From Spirochaetales bacterium (GTDB taxonomy: Bacteria > Spirochaetota > Spirochaetia > DSM-2461), in the NCBI GenBank assembly GCA_022360655.1, contig JAKSCK010000169.1, forward strand, positions 1 to 64,000: 64,000 nt of DNA, in the 5' to 3' direction. Made by a program: the position numbers and the translations under genes. Positions within the stretch are counted from its first letter, which is position 1; each line of letters starts with the position of its first letter. The notes below the pieces were generated by a model, which saw only the letters and a program-made list of their open reading frames with translations, ran no database searches and was not told where the DNA came from. This document shows, piece by piece, positions 17,384-26,406 of the stretch.

Positions 17384-17475
17384 TCTCCCCTCAGGGGAGA
17401 TTTTTACAGTTTGATGACAAGTCATTTCCTAAATTGATTTAAGGAAATGACTTCCTTTCTTCGGGGGAATCCCCG
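17384..17475 (-). promoter_or_regulatory. Three hairpins in the leader of the binding-protein gene
   Basis: Between the GH5 stop and the binding-protein start are three inverted repeats: CGGGG/CCCCG (about 17465-17475), a perfect 12-bp pair AAGTCATTTCCT/AGGAAATGACTT (17419-17430 / 17442-17453) and TCTCCCC/GGGGAGA (17384-17400). The last lies close to the ribosome site. None has a U-run on the minus strand. They may be processing or protection structures that raise binding-protein output relative to GH5. Confidence 0.5.
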
Positions 17476-17487
17476 TTTTCACCTCTT

Positions 17488-18537
17488 TTACTCAGCCCCT
17501 TTTCCCGTGATGGCAAGAATGTCCTTCTCTTCACTGGGGTAAAGGAAACGTCCATCGGTATGGAAAACATCATGGAAATACAGGGGAGGTGTACCCTTCT
17601 GTTCAGACCATCCCCAGGGATAAATAGTTTGGCTTTTTCCAGAAACTAATCCCCAATTGATGGCACCAATCCCATGGTTTTTGAGTACGCTCATGTTGTA
17701 GCGGAAGGTGCTCCCTGCTGTTCGTCCCATGTATTCTGTACAAATGAGTGGGTAACCTTTTCGTTGAGCTTTCACCCGTTCTGCTCGCTCGAGCATTTTT
17801 ATGGGAGGGTCATAGGAGTGGAAGGTCAGAATGTCTGACTGAGAAAGGAGGAAGGCATTGATATCAGTCCATTCCTCTTGTTCAATCCATAAACCTGCTG
17901 TAATGGGTTGGGACAACCCGTTGACTTCACGAGCCCATTGAAACACTTTCTTGAGTAGTGGTAGAGAGCGAGCTCCCTGCTTATCCTCACCCATGGATGC
18001 ATCACCAGAAGTGCCATTGCCAGGTTCGTTGTACAAATCCCAGCCCAATATTCGTTCATCATCTTTAAAGTGAGTGAGTACACCTTTCACATAGGTTTCC
18101 AAAGCATCCCATGTCTCTGGATTATTCACTTTCGCAACACCAGGCGATTGCACCCAACCTGAGTTGTGGACATAGGGGAGGGGATTGGGTTGCTTTCCAG
18201 CCTGGGGATTTTGATTCCAGCAATCATCAAAAATCACAAAAAGGATGCGGATATCATGAGACTGGGCAATGGTAAGAAACGCATCCATTCGGGCCAGAAA
18301 ATCCTCTCCATTGTCCTTCCAAAGAAGATCATGAAGGTAGACCCGCATCACATTCATACCAATCTTTGATGCCCATCCAAGTTCTTTATCGATGGTTGGG
18401 GCATCCCATGTTTCAGCCTGCCACATTTCAAGCTGATTGATGGCCGTTGACGGAAGAAAATTGGCTCCACAAAGGAACCCTTGTTGTTTATACCATTCTT
18501 GAGCCTTATTAATGCTCCATGGTTCTGCTACAGTCAT
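17488..18537 (-). CDS. Intracellular GH5-type glycoside hydrolase
   Basis: TIM-barrel glycosidase of the cellulase/mannanase family, 349 residues from the ATG at 18537. The acid/base is Glu171 in LGWDLYNEPGNG and the nucleophile Glu268 in PLICTEYMGR. The N-terminal block FLCGANFLPSTAINQLEMWQ and the segment HNSGWVQSPG are typical of a GH5-like group found in oligosaccharide-use loci. There is no signal peptide, so it should cut sugars after import by the ABC system encoded downstream. The frame is open to 18609, but that part covers the divergent promoter region. No clear ribosome site marks either start. Confidence 0.8.
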   Translation of the reverse strand: MTVAEPWSINKAQEWYKQQGFLCGANFLPSTAINQLEMWQAETWDAPTIDKELGWASKIGMNVMRVYLHDLLWKDNGEDFLARMDAFLTIAQSHDIRILFVIFDDCWNQNPQAGKQPNPLPYVHNSGWVQSPGVAKVNNPETWDALETYVKGVLTHFKDDERILGWDLYNEPGNGTSGDASMGEDKQGARSLPLLKKVFQWAREVNGLSQPITAGLWIEQEEWTDINAFLLSQSDILTFHSYDPPIKMLERAERVKAQRKGYPLICTEYMGRTAGSTFRYNMSVLKNHGIGAINWGLVSGKSQTIYPWGWSEQKGTPPLYFHDVFHTDGRFLYPSEEKDILAITGKGAE

Positions 18538-18607
18538 GTATTGCAAATTAAACCCGCAAAATTCACAAATAAATGCAATTTCCTGGTAAAACATGTAAAA
18601 TACGCGC
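18538..18607. promoter_or_regulatory. Divergent promoter/operator region, GH5 operon and AraC gene
   Basis: A 70-base AT-rich gap between divergent genes. On the minus strand it holds repeated, same-direction ATTTGC-like boxes (AAATTGC, ATTTTGC and AATTTGC, spaced 19 and 13 bases). Direct repeats of this kind are usual for AraC-family sites, and the regulator gene is adjacent. No core promoter could be fixed. Confidence 0.35.
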
Positions 18608-19459
18608 ATGCGAGAGGAAATCTATGCCTTTCCTGAAGGGAAAGAAGAGAAGCCTTTTCATGTGGGAATGGCAGGAATCTCATACTGTGACGGAAGTTAC
18701 AAAATTCAGCGAGCTCGTTCGGGAATTACGGTCCTAGAATATGTGAAGCAAGGAACGGGAACCATTGTCATGGGACAGAAACGTCTCTCACCACAAAAGG
18801 GTGATATTTACATTCTGCCCAAGGGAAGGTCACACCACTATTTTTCTTCTAAGGAGAATCCTTGGGTGAAGATATGGTTCAACATTCATGGATCCCTTGC
18901 TCCTCTTCTTCTTGAGCAATATGGACTGGCCAATACATTTGTTTTTTCTGGCTTAGGATTGGCTGATTTCTTTGAGCGAGAAATCAGTCAGGTGAGAGCT
19001 TTTTCAACAGGACGGAGAGAGGCGGTTCATCCTCATCTGGCTGTCCGTTTTCATGGTCTTATGAACCAGTTGACGGCTTGCCTTCCACTGGATCCACAAA
19101 AGCCCATCTATCCCGCACCAGTCGCGGAGGTGATCTCGTACATCGAGAAAAACGCCACAAAACGACTTTCTTGTCGATCCTTCGCTCTTGCATCTGGTGT
19201 CTCGGTTTCACAAACGAATCGTCTATTTCGAAAACATCTTGGCACTACACCCTATGATTACTATCTTAATCATCGTCTTCATCTTGTGAAGGATATGCTC
19301 AAAAACACCTGTTTGCCCCTTCGTTCCATTGCCTGGAATCTGGATTTTTTTGATGAATACCACTTGGCTCATTTTTTCAAAACGCGGTCAGGGATTTCTC
19401 CTGGCCAGTATCGGGGGAAAGCGGCTCTGATTCATGATTCTGGCGAGGACGTGACATAG
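18608..19459 (+). CDS. AraC-family transcription regulator
   Basis: It has an N-terminal cupin-like sensor (about residues 15-120; KGDIYILPKGRSHHYFSSKENPW) and a C-terminal pair of helix-turn-helix motifs (about 185-283; SCRSFALASGVSVSQTNRLFRKHLG, FFDEYHLAHFFKTRSGISPGQYR). This is the layout of sugar-responsive AraC activators. It is divergent from the GH5-ABC operon and is most likely its activator, responding to the imported sugar or its breakdown product. Length 283 is normal. Confidence 0.9.
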   Translation: MREEIYAFPEGKEEKPFHVGMAGISYCDGSYKIQRARSGITVLEYVKQGTGTIVMGQKRLSPQKGDIYILPKGRSHHYFSSKENPWVKIWFNIHGSLAPLLLEQYGLANTFVFSGLGLADFFEREISQVRAFSTGRREAVHPHLAVRFHGLMNQLTACLPLDPQKPIYPAPVAEVISYIEKNATKRLSCRSFALASGVSVSQTNRLFRKHLGTTPYDYYLNHRLHLVKDMLKNTCLPLRSIAWNLDFFDEYHLAHFFKTRSGISPGQYRGKAALIHDSGEDVT

Positions 19460-19592
19460 GCCATACCAAGTAATGCTCAAAACACAGTGGCGTTTTCTTG
19501 TCGTGAATTCAAATATGACTAAAAATAAACCATTTTAATTTTATCACCATTATAGTAATCTGCCGTATCCGATGGTAAAAAGGTAATGATTC

Positions 19593-20915
19593 ATGGTGAA
19601 GAAGAAAATTCTGTTCTTTATGTCTCTTGCTCCCCTCGCGTTTATTCTTGGTTGTGTTAATCCTTCTAGTCCAGCTCCTCTTGCTACAGGTGTGACCCTC
19701 AATCACTCTGAGTTCACCCTTTATTCTGGTGGGACGAGTGAAGTTCAGCTCATGCCGAGTTTTCTTCCTCTTGGAGCCTCTACTTCAAAACTCATTTGGA
19801 AGAGCAGTAAGCCTTCTGTGGCCACAGTTGATGAGAATGGGCTGGTGAAGCGTGTAATTTCCGTTGAACGACCCACGGCCTATTCCATCCCTGAAACGGT
19901 AATCACAGCCACTTCAGAAGATGGGATTTTTTCTGCTCAATGCATGGTTCAGGTGAACTGCGCCAATCCCATCACGGATGTGATATACGATATATACAAT
20001 GCAAAAATATCCTTAGCTGGCGGAGGAATACTGACCGGCCAGGCTAATGTTCCTGTGAATCTTCAATTGAGTCATACTTACGCCTACCCCAATTATAATT
20101 ATCCCGATTTTACAATTAAGACGTCTGCTCCAGAGCCGATTCATGTCCTGTATGACGGGAGAATTGGTTCTTTCACGTTGACTCAAAAGGGAATGTACAC
20201 GGTTACGATCATCCCCAAGGATGGAAGCCCCACGTTCACCTTTCAGGCCAATATTTCTGAAGATCAAACTCCTCCAAATTTGTTTGAATTGTATTTTGAG
20301 GCTTCTGATAGAATGAGAATTGGCTTTGATGAGCCTATGGATTCACAGTGGTTATCTGTTCCTGAGAATGTAGAGGGCTTCACAATAACCAAAAGTCAAC
20401 AAGTGGATTCCAATGTCTTTGTTTTTGAATTCAAAGAATCCTTCTTGCCAGGGGAAACCCGTCAAATTCGCTTTAAGAATGCAGAAGATGTGTCTGGTAA
20501 TGTCAAAGCAGAAGAAGGAGGAGGATTCACGTACATTCCTGTCCATGAAATTCATAGAGAAAAAGTTCAAATTCAGAATGGTCAAATCTCTGGGGAACCA
20601 GGTGCGGTGACCTTTGAAAAAACACTTTCCTATGACCATGACAATAACCCTGAGACGCCCAATAAAGAGCTCATCGAGAAGGGGAAATATCTTTGGATTT
20701 TTCCATCTTCTATTGAGTTTTCCTCTGTTTATGTTCCAAATGGTTATGCCTCTGTGAAGGAGGATGGTTCCTTTGAAGTGCTCAAAGATATTTATGATGA
20801 AACCTTAGTTCTTACCCCTGGGAAATATCACCTTTATTTCTCACAGGAAATTCGTTATGAGTATACGCGAACAAAAAATTTAACAGCACCATTTGTGATC
20901 ACAATTCCCAATTAG
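19593..20915 (+). CDS. Ig-like (BIG2) surface lipoprotein, paralogue 1
   Basis: Lipoprotein of 440 residues; the signal peptide ends in the lipobox FILGC. Residues about 33-125 form a BIG2-type Ig fold (TLYSGGTSEVQL, LIWKSSKPSVATVDENGLV). The rest resembles further beta-sandwich modules with IIPKDGSPTFTF and PGETRQIRFKNAEDVSGN. Function is unknown; binding or display at the cell surface is the usual role. It is a clear paralogue of the lipoprotein at 31150-32445, sharing VNCANPITDV and PGKYHLY/PGTYHLY. Its stop overlaps the convergent LacI stop by a few bases. Local base composition is AT-richer than the housekeeping genes. Confidence 0.75.
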   Translation: MVKKKILFFMSLAPLAFILGCVNPSSPAPLATGVTLNHSEFTLYSGGTSEVQLMPSFLPLGASTSKLIWKSSKPSVATVDENGLVKRVISVERPTAYSIPETVITATSEDGIFSAQCMVQVNCANPITDVIYDIYNAKISLAGGGILTGQANVPVNLQLSHTYAYPNYNYPDFTIKTSAPEPIHVLYDGRIGSFTLTQKGMYTVTIIPKDGSPTFTFQANISEDQTPPNLFELYFEASDRMRIGFDEPMDSQWLSVPENVEGFTITKSQQVDSNVFVFEFKESFLPGETRQIRFKNAEDVSGNVKAEEGGGFTYIPVHEIHREKVQIQNGQISGEPGAVTFEKTLSYDHDNNPETPNKELIEKGKYLWIFPSSIEFSSVYVPNGYASVKEDGSFEVLKDIYDETLVLTPGKYHLYFSQEIRYEYTRTKNLTAPFVITIPN

Positions 20916-21910
20916 AGTGGTGAAGTTGATTCTCGAACAATGAGTTCGGCGGTGAAAATGCGTTCTTGTTCCATTTCTGCATCACCATCAATTTGCTGCA
21001 AAAGCATTTGAACCGCCGCTTCACCAAGTTTATGCCGGTTGGTTGTCATTGTTGACATCTGAGGCCGAACCAACCGGCATGCCTCAATATCATCATGTCC
21101 AAGGACGGAAATATCCTGTGGAATGGATTTTCCTGAATCTATGATGGCGTCATAGGCTCCTATGGCCAATACATCTTTGGATGCAAACACTGCTGTAGGA
21201 GGAGTATGAAGGTTGAGAAGTTTTTCCATGCAGTGTTTTCCAGATTCTCGTCCTTCTGGGCCATCAACAATCAACTCCTCTTTTATTGGTCTGTTGGCTT
21301 TCTCCAAAGCCAATCGATATCCCTTGAGTCGCTCTGAATCAGAAAAGGATGATGGTCCACGCCAAATAAAACCAATATCCTGATGCCCGAGATCTAAGAG
21401 GTGCTGTGTTGCGGCTTTTCCGGCTTCAACATTGTCTAATGAAACAATTGGCGTTGTGAGGGATGACTCATCTTGATAGATACGCACGACAGGTATTTTC
21501 TGGCTGTATAACCGGGCCAGATCATGGCTAATTTTTTTCTGAATGGGAGCTACCACACCTGCGACATTTTCGGTTTCAAGGATTTGGGTAGCCTCTTGTT
21601 CAAATTCAGAGTTTCTTCGAGTATCAAAGAACATGACCGAGTAGCCATGCTGTCTTGCTTCATCCACAACCCCCCGGGCCAGTTCGGGAAAGTTTGGATT
21701 CATCATATCGGAGGCAAGAAAGCCAATGACACGACTCTTTTTTTGAGCGAGTTGTCGAGCAATTCCATTGGGGCGGTAATCCATTTCTCGCATCACTTCT
21801 AAAATGCGTTCTCTTGTTTTGGGGCTCACATCTGGTTTTGAATTGAGAACCCGTGAAACGGTCCCAATCGAAACACCGGACTGTTCAGCGATATCTTGAA
21901 TCGTAACCAC
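20912..21910 (-). CDS. LacI-family transcription regulator
   Basis: LacI/GalR repressor of 332 residues. The N-terminal helix-turn-helix is TIQDIAEQSGVSIGTVSRVLN with the hinge YRPNGIARQL, followed by a periplasmic-binding-protein-like effector domain (VIGFLASDMMNPNFPELARGV, ISVLGHDDIEACRLVRPQMSTM). It is divergent from the ADP-ribosylglycohydrolase/ABC/lyase cluster. The repeat-rich site at 21995-22032 between them is the obvious operator. The effector is probably the imported substrate or a product of the cluster. Confidence 0.9.
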   Translation of the reverse strand: MVTIQDIAEQSGVSIGTVSRVLNSKPDVSPKTRERILEVMREMDYRPNGIARQLAQKKSRVIGFLASDMMNPNFPELARGVVDEARQHGYSVMFFDTRRNSEFEQEATQILETENVAGVVAPIQKKISHDLARLYSQKIPVVRIYQDESSLTTPIVSLDNVEAGKAATQHLLDLGHQDIGFIWRGPSSFSDSERLKGYRLALEKANRPIKEELIVDGPEGRESGKHCMEKLLNLHTPPTAVFASKDVLAIGAYDAIIDSGKSIPQDISVLGHDDIEACRLVRPQMSTMTTNRHKLGEAAVQMLLQQIDGDAEMEQERIFTAELIVRESTSPL

Positions 21911-21994
21911 GCATCACTCCTGAATGATTGCTTTGATAGTAACAGAGGTAAACATCTTGTTGCATTCCTCATAAACCAATGATAGCATTCATTT

Positions 21995-22032
21995 CGTTAG
22001 CGCTAACGTGACCGCTAACGTGACCGCTAACG
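21995..22032. promoter_or_regulatory. LacI-type operator: perfect palindrome plus 12-base tandem half-sites
   Basis: The 14-base palindrome CGTTAGCGCTAACG (21995-22008) has the central CG and symmetry of LacI-family operators. Its right half CGCTAACG then recurs at 22013-22020 and 22025-22032 in a strict 12-base tandem (CGCTAACGTGAC twice, then CGCTAACG). It lies 85 bases before LacI and 22 bases before the first cluster gene, so it can control both directions. Confidence 0.75.
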
Positions 22033-22053
22033 ATATTATCGTAAACATGGAGA

Positions 22054-23085
22054 ATGAACAAGAATATGCTGAGCTGCAAAGAACTGAAGAACAATGAAAA
22101 ACGATATATCTCCCGAGCTCAGGGTTGCATGGTGGGGGTGGCTGCTGGTGATGCCATGGGTGATATAGCCAGGGACAAAAATGCCAACCTCAGTCAGGCT
22201 GATTCCTTCCGCTTCCGCTATGGCATTATCACGGAAATGTATGACGGAGCAGCCAGTACAGATGATACTGAGTTCACAGTTCTTTCCGCTCGAACCATTT
22301 TGGACAATAAGGGGATTCTTACGCATCAGAATGTGGCGGATTCCTGGAGGAAACTTATTTTAGGACATGGGGGGATGAAAGCACGAGGGGGACGACCACT
22401 CTATGGAGCTGTAGAGAATCTCAAGCGAAACATCCTTCCACCTCAATCAGGCATCGATAATGTTTTTAATACAGATGATGGAGCAGCCATGCGCATTGCT
22501 CCAGTTGGCATTGTGTATGCTGGAGATCCCATCAAAGCCGCGGAAGTTGCTCGTTTTGATGCAGAAATGAGCCATGCGAACAGTGGTGTTTGGGCTGCTC
22601 AAGCCATTGCATCAGCCATTTCTGTCGCCATAGCAGATGGTAGTACTGAAGAAATATGCAATGCCATGATGGATCCTATTCCCCCAAACAGTTGGTTAGG
22701 AAGGCAGATGGATAAGGTTAAAAAACTCTGCGATTCTGCTTCAGAAATTGAAGACATCTGGTCTGCTCTTCATTGTGAATTTTACACTCGAGAACATGCA
22801 GCTGTAGAAGAAGCCATTCCTGAAATCTATGGTGTTTCTCGAATGACCCAGTTTCATTACCGCAAAGGAATGTTTTGGGGGGCAAACTTTGGAAGAGATG
22901 CCGATACGATTGCAGCTGTTGTTGGAGCTCTAGCTGGTGCAAAAGAAGGGATAGAAGTGATCCCTGAGTCTTGGATTACACCTGTTCGCCAACCTGCAGG
23001 AACCTGTTTGGCTTTTGCTGGGAATGAAGATGTTGTGGAATTAGGTACGGCCCTGGCTCAATTGGGAATGGAGCTTGTGGATTGA
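22054..23085 (+). CDS. ADP-ribosylglycohydrolase-family enzyme 1
   Basis: Cytoplasmic all-alpha enzyme of the DraG/ARH superfamily, 343 residues. Metal-site motifs are present: AAGDAMGD near the N-terminus, STDDTEFT near residue 70 and ANFGRDADTIAAVVGALAGA near 275-295. Superfamily members hydrolyse alpha-ribosyl or similar glycosidic bonds with two Mg ions. It is the first gene after the LacI operator and overlaps the first permease by one base (TGATG). The substrate is not protein ADP-ribose by any evidence here. Membership in a LacI/ABC operon points to an imported small molecule. The start is uncertain between 22054 and 22066. Confidence 0.8.
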   Translation: MNKNMLSCKELKNNEKRYISRAQGCMVGVAAGDAMGDIARDKNANLSQADSFRFRYGIITEMYDGAASTDDTEFTVLSARTILDNKGILTHQNVADSWRKLILGHGGMKARGGRPLYGAVENLKRNILPPQSGIDNVFNTDDGAAMRIAPVGIVYAGDPIKAAEVARFDAEMSHANSGVWAAQAIASAISVAIADGSTEEICNAMMDPIPPNSWLGRQMDKVKKLCDSASEIEDIWSALHCEFYTREHAAVEEAIPEIYGVSRMTQFHYRKGMFWGANFGRDADTIAAVVGALAGAKEGIEVIPESWITPVRQPAGTCLAFAGNEDVVELGTALAQLGMELVD

Positions 23086-23993
23086 TGGGGCTACGGCGAC
23101 AAAATCTAAAGCGAAGAATCTATCGCGATAGACACCTTTATCTCATGCTCATTCCTGTCCTCTTGTATTTTGTAGTTTGGCATTATTTACCAATGTGGGG
23201 GACACGAATTGCCTTTCAGAATGTGCGGTTTATTGGCAAGAATGAATGGGTTGGATTAAAGCATTTTCGAGTCCTGTTCTCTTCTCCAATTTTTCTAAAA
23301 GTGTTCTTCAATACTGTTGCCATCAGCACAATGAAGATTGTCTTCATTTTTCCCCTGCCCATTCTCTTGGCGTTTCTTCTTAATGAGATTCGAAATCCTC
23401 ACGTGCGGCAGGGAGTGCAGAGTGTGGTTTACATCCCCCATTTTCTTTCATGGGTGGTGATTGCTGGTGTCTTTATTTCATTGCTCGAGGCTCCTGATGG
23501 TGCCATGAATAAGGTGCTTGGAGTTTTTGGTTTTGATCCAGTGTCTTTTATGACATCGTCACGGCATATCCGTTGGGTTTTTGTTTTTTCTGAAGCATGG
23601 CGCAGCATGGGATGGGATTCCATTCTTTATATTGCTGCAATTAATAGCATTGCTCCCGAACTTTATGATGCGGCTACTGTTGATGGAGCTAGTCGTTTCC
23701 AGCAAGCTCGAAAAATCACTCTCCCTTGCATTGCTCCTACCATCATCACCGTATTCATTCTCAATATGGGATTCTTTATGAATGCTGGTTTTGATCAGGT
23801 TTTCAACATGATGAATGATGCGGTTATCAGTCAGGTGGATATCATTGATACCTATGTTTACCGGGTGGGACTTCGAAAAGGGAACTTTTCGCTTGGTACT
23901 GCTGCCGGTTTATTTAAGGGAATTATTGGTATTGGGCTCATCTTCACGACAGATCGATTGAGCAGAAAGTTGACGGGAGAGGGGGTATGGTAA
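23085..23993 (+). CDS. ABC transporter permease (LplB type)
   Basis: Inner-membrane permease of about 302 residues, with the N-terminal YLMLIPVLLYFVVWHYLPMWG typical of LplB/YteP-like permeases. The EAA loop is LYDAATVDGASRFQQARKITLP. The ATG at 23085 shares its A with the stop codon of the preceding enzyme; a TTG three bases earlier is a poorer choice. It pairs with the next permease. Relatives carry complex saccharides such as uronides. No ATPase gene is present. Confidence 0.9.
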   Translation: MGLRRQNLKRRIYRDRHLYLMLIPVLLYFVVWHYLPMWGTRIAFQNVRFIGKNEWVGLKHFRVLFSSPIFLKVFFNTVAISTMKIVFIFPLPILLAFLLNEIRNPHVRQGVQSVVYIPHFLSWVVIAGVFISLLEAPDGAMNKVLGVFGFDPVSFMTSSRHIRWVFVFSEAWRSMGWDSILYIAAINSIAPELYDAATVDGASRFQQARKITLPCIAPTIITVFILNMGFFMNAGFDQVFNMMNDAVISQVDIIDTYVYRVGLRKGNFSLGTAAGLFKGIIGIGLIFTTDRLSRKLTGEGVW

Positions 23994-24871
23994 AGATTCA
24001 ATATCGATTCTCTCAAGGGCTTCTCTCTCTTTTTATGGTACTTCTTGCTCTGGTGATGATCTATCCGATTTACAATCAGTTGGTCATTTCTTTAACGGGA
24101 GATCAGTACATTGCTGCAGCCGATGGAACCACAGTGATCCCCCGAGGCATAACGCTTCAAACCTATCGTTCTGTACTCTCCATTCCCAAGGTCTATCGAG
24201 GTGTATTGAATAGCATTTTTATCACCTTATCAGGTCTTGTTGTCAATATTGCTATGACAGCCATGGGAGCCTACGTGCTGATCAAAAAAGACCTAGTGGG
24301 GCGTCAGTTTTTTATGGGCCTCATTGTTCTCACAATGATATTTGAGGGGGGATTGATACCGGACTATTTCTTGATGCGTGATTTGCATTTGCTCGATAGC
24401 TACTGGTCGGTCATTATGTACAAGGCCATCAATCCCTATTACCTCATTATTCTCATGCGCTTCTTTGCTGGAGTTCCTCAATCTTTGATTGAAGCAGCAA
24501 GAATTGATGGATATTCCGAGGTTCGAATTCTCTTTCGAATAGTCATTCCTGTGAGCATTGCAGGAATTGCAACGATCAGTTTGTTTTATGGGGTTTTTCA
24601 TTGGAATGAGTACTTCCGAGCCATGATTTACCTCACTTCGGAAGTTAAATGGCCTTTGCAAGTGGTGCTCCGAGAACTGATTGTTTCTCTCGAAAAAGCT
24701 GCGTTCATTGGCAGTATGAATTACCAAAAAATGGCTGGTGCTGCAGCCATTCCCTTCAAGGCAATAAAAGCCTCTCTCATCATAATTGCGATACTTCCTA
24801 TTCTGTCAGTCTATCCCTTTTTACTCCGGTATTTTGTACGAGGAAGGTTGCAAGGATCCGTGAAGGAATGA
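23987..24871 (+). CDS. ABC transporter permease (YtcP/LplC type)
   Basis: Second permease of the importer, 294 residues. Diagnostic segments are MIYPIYNQLVISLTGDQY, the FEGGLIPDYFLMRDLHLLDSYW region and the EAA loop SLIEAARIDGYSEVRILFRIVIP. It overlaps the previous gene by seven bases, with a GGGAGAGGGGG ribosome site. The FEGGLIP signature places it in the LplC/YtcP group, which works with large binding proteins like the one downstream. Confidence 0.9.
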   Translation: MVKIQYRFSQGLLSLFMVLLALVMIYPIYNQLVISLTGDQYIAAADGTTVIPRGITLQTYRSVLSIPKVYRGVLNSIFITLSGLVVNIAMTAMGAYVLIKKDLVGRQFFMGLIVLTMIFEGGLIPDYFLMRDLHLLDSYWSVIMYKAINPYYLIILMRFFAGVPQSLIEAARIDGYSEVRILFRIVIPVSIAGIATISLFYGVFHWNEYFRAMIYLTSEVKWPLQVVLRELIVSLEKAAFIGSMNYQKMAGAAAIPFKAIKASLIIIAILPILSVYPFLLRYFVRGRLQGSVKE

Positions 24872-24927
24872 TTTAGGAAACCAGAGGTCGATTTCCGGCC
24901 CTGTGTCATATCTGAAGGAGGAAGAAT

Positions 24928-26334
24928 ATGAAACGTCTTCTCATGACCGGTCTCGCCATGATGCTGTTGGCAACAGGACTCTTTGCTGCCGGTACCCAAG
25001 AAGAAACCACAAAGATTGAAGGTGTTCCAACCATTCGTTTGGTTGGAAAAGATTTCTCTCCCGCTGAAGAGTGGAATCTCAAACATCTTGATCAGATTGA
25101 AGAAGCCTTTGCTCAGTATTCAGGTCAGGAAATCAATATCGAGTTAGTAGAGATTCCCGAAGGTGCATACGCTGAGAAATTGAATCTGATGCTGTTGAGT
25201 GGAGATGTTCCAGACCTCATTTATTTCCAAGGCGGTGATGAGGTTATTGCAAACCAGGGGTTGCTGACAAATCTCAATCCTTATATTGAGAAGTCAGAAG
25301 TGATGCAGAAGGTCCTTCTTGATTTCAATAAGGATCGATTAGCCAATTATCCCTATCTTCTGTGGCTGGCACCACCACGGGCTCGAACCGCATTAGTTCG
25401 GCAGGACTGGTTTGAGGAAGTTGGTGGAGAAGTTCCAACCACAGTAGAAGATTACTATGAAATGTTTACTGCCATCAAAGCAAACCATCCTGATGCCTAT
25501 GTCATGACAGATACGGGAAATACCAATCGAATGGACTACACCTTTGACCATGCGTTTGGTCTCACCGCTTCCTGGGTAAGAGAGAATGGAAACCTGGTTT
25601 ACAAGAAGGTTTCCAAAGGTGAACAGGAAAAACTTGCCTTCTATCAAAAACTGTATGCAGAGGGTTTACTTGATCAGTCTTATGTCACGACAGCATGGGA
25701 TACAATGGAAGATAAGCTGTACACAGGAGAAGTTGGACTTGTTTATGGCACAGCAGGAATTGTGCTGGATATCTATGAAAACAAGCTGAACGAGAAGCAG
25801 GGCGTGGGAATGGTGGCTCTCCCTCCTGCAAAAGGGGTAGGCCAAGGGTATTCCGTCTCATCTGCAAAAGAAACTCGGGGATGGGCCATTTCTTCAACAA
25901 GTCCATATCCTGAGCTGGTTTTCCAGCTCTTAGAGTTCTTGGCAACGGATAAAGGTCAATACTTAGATCGATATGGTTTAGAAGGGATTCACTACAACCT
26001 GGAAGATGGAAATGTTGTGTTCACCGATGAATCTGCAAATTGGTGGCCTCGTTTCCACAATGTGATGAGTTGGGAGGCTCCTACTCCTGTGCTTGGTCAT
26101 TCAGGACAAGATGGGTGGGACTTCCTTATGAAATACTCTGTGGGAGATCCTGACTTTCCCATTCCAGAGGAAATGTCTCCCACATGGGATGCCTTAGAAA
26201 ACCTTTATAAAGAATATGCTTACAAGGTGATTACAGGAATTGAGAGTCCTGAGAGTTTTGATGATTTTGTTGCTGAATGGTATGCCCTGGGAGGGGATCA
26301 GATCACAGCTTATGCCAATGAAAAACTGAATTAA
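24928..26334 (+). CDS. ABC transporter substrate-binding protein (LplA type)
   Basis: Exported solute-binding protein of 468 residues. The signal peptide ends in LLATGLFAAGTQEE, like other spirochaete binding proteins. LEEIEEA-type helix and GDVPDLIYFQGGDEVIANQG fit the extended binding proteins paired with LplB/LplC permeases. The ribosome site is AAGGAGG. A strong terminator sits right after the stop, so the enzymes downstream may be transcribed less than the importer or from partial read-through. The ligand is unknown. Confidence 0.88.
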   Translation: MKRLLMTGLAMMLLATGLFAAGTQEETTKIEGVPTIRLVGKDFSPAEEWNLKHLDQIEEAFAQYSGQEINIELVEIPEGAYAEKLNLMLLSGDVPDLIYFQGGDEVIANQGLLTNLNPYIEKSEVMQKVLLDFNKDRLANYPYLLWLAPPRARTALVRQDWFEEVGGEVPTTVEDYYEMFTAIKANHPDAYVMTDTGNTNRMDYTFDHAFGLTASWVRENGNLVYKKVSKGEQEKLAFYQKLYAEGLLDQSYVTTAWDTMEDKLYTGEVGLVYGTAGIVLDIYENKLNEKQGVGMVALPPAKGVGQGYSVSSAKETRGWAISSTSPYPELVFQLLEFLATDKGQYLDRYGLEGIHYNLEDGNVVFTDESANWWPRFHNVMSWEAPTPVLGHSGQDGWDFLMKYSVGDPDFPIPEEMSPTWDALENLYKEYAYKVITGIESPESFDDFVAEWYALGGDQITAYANEKLN

Positions 26335-26343
26335 TCCATGAAT

Positions 26344-26380
26344 GTGACCACCAGAGAGTTCTCTGAGTGGTCACTTTTTT
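26344..26380 (+). terminator. Rho-independent terminator inside the cluster
   Basis: GTGACCAC (26344-26351) pairs with GTGGTCAC (26367-26374), with an inner CAGA/TCTG pair, and is followed by six T. It sits directly after the binding-protein stop. Full termination would cut off the downstream enzymes, so it is probably an attenuator. It also shows that the coding frame running back to 26338 is not real there. Confidence 0.8.
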
Positions 26381-26406
26381 CTTGCAGGCTGCTGAAGAGG
26401 ATGAAA

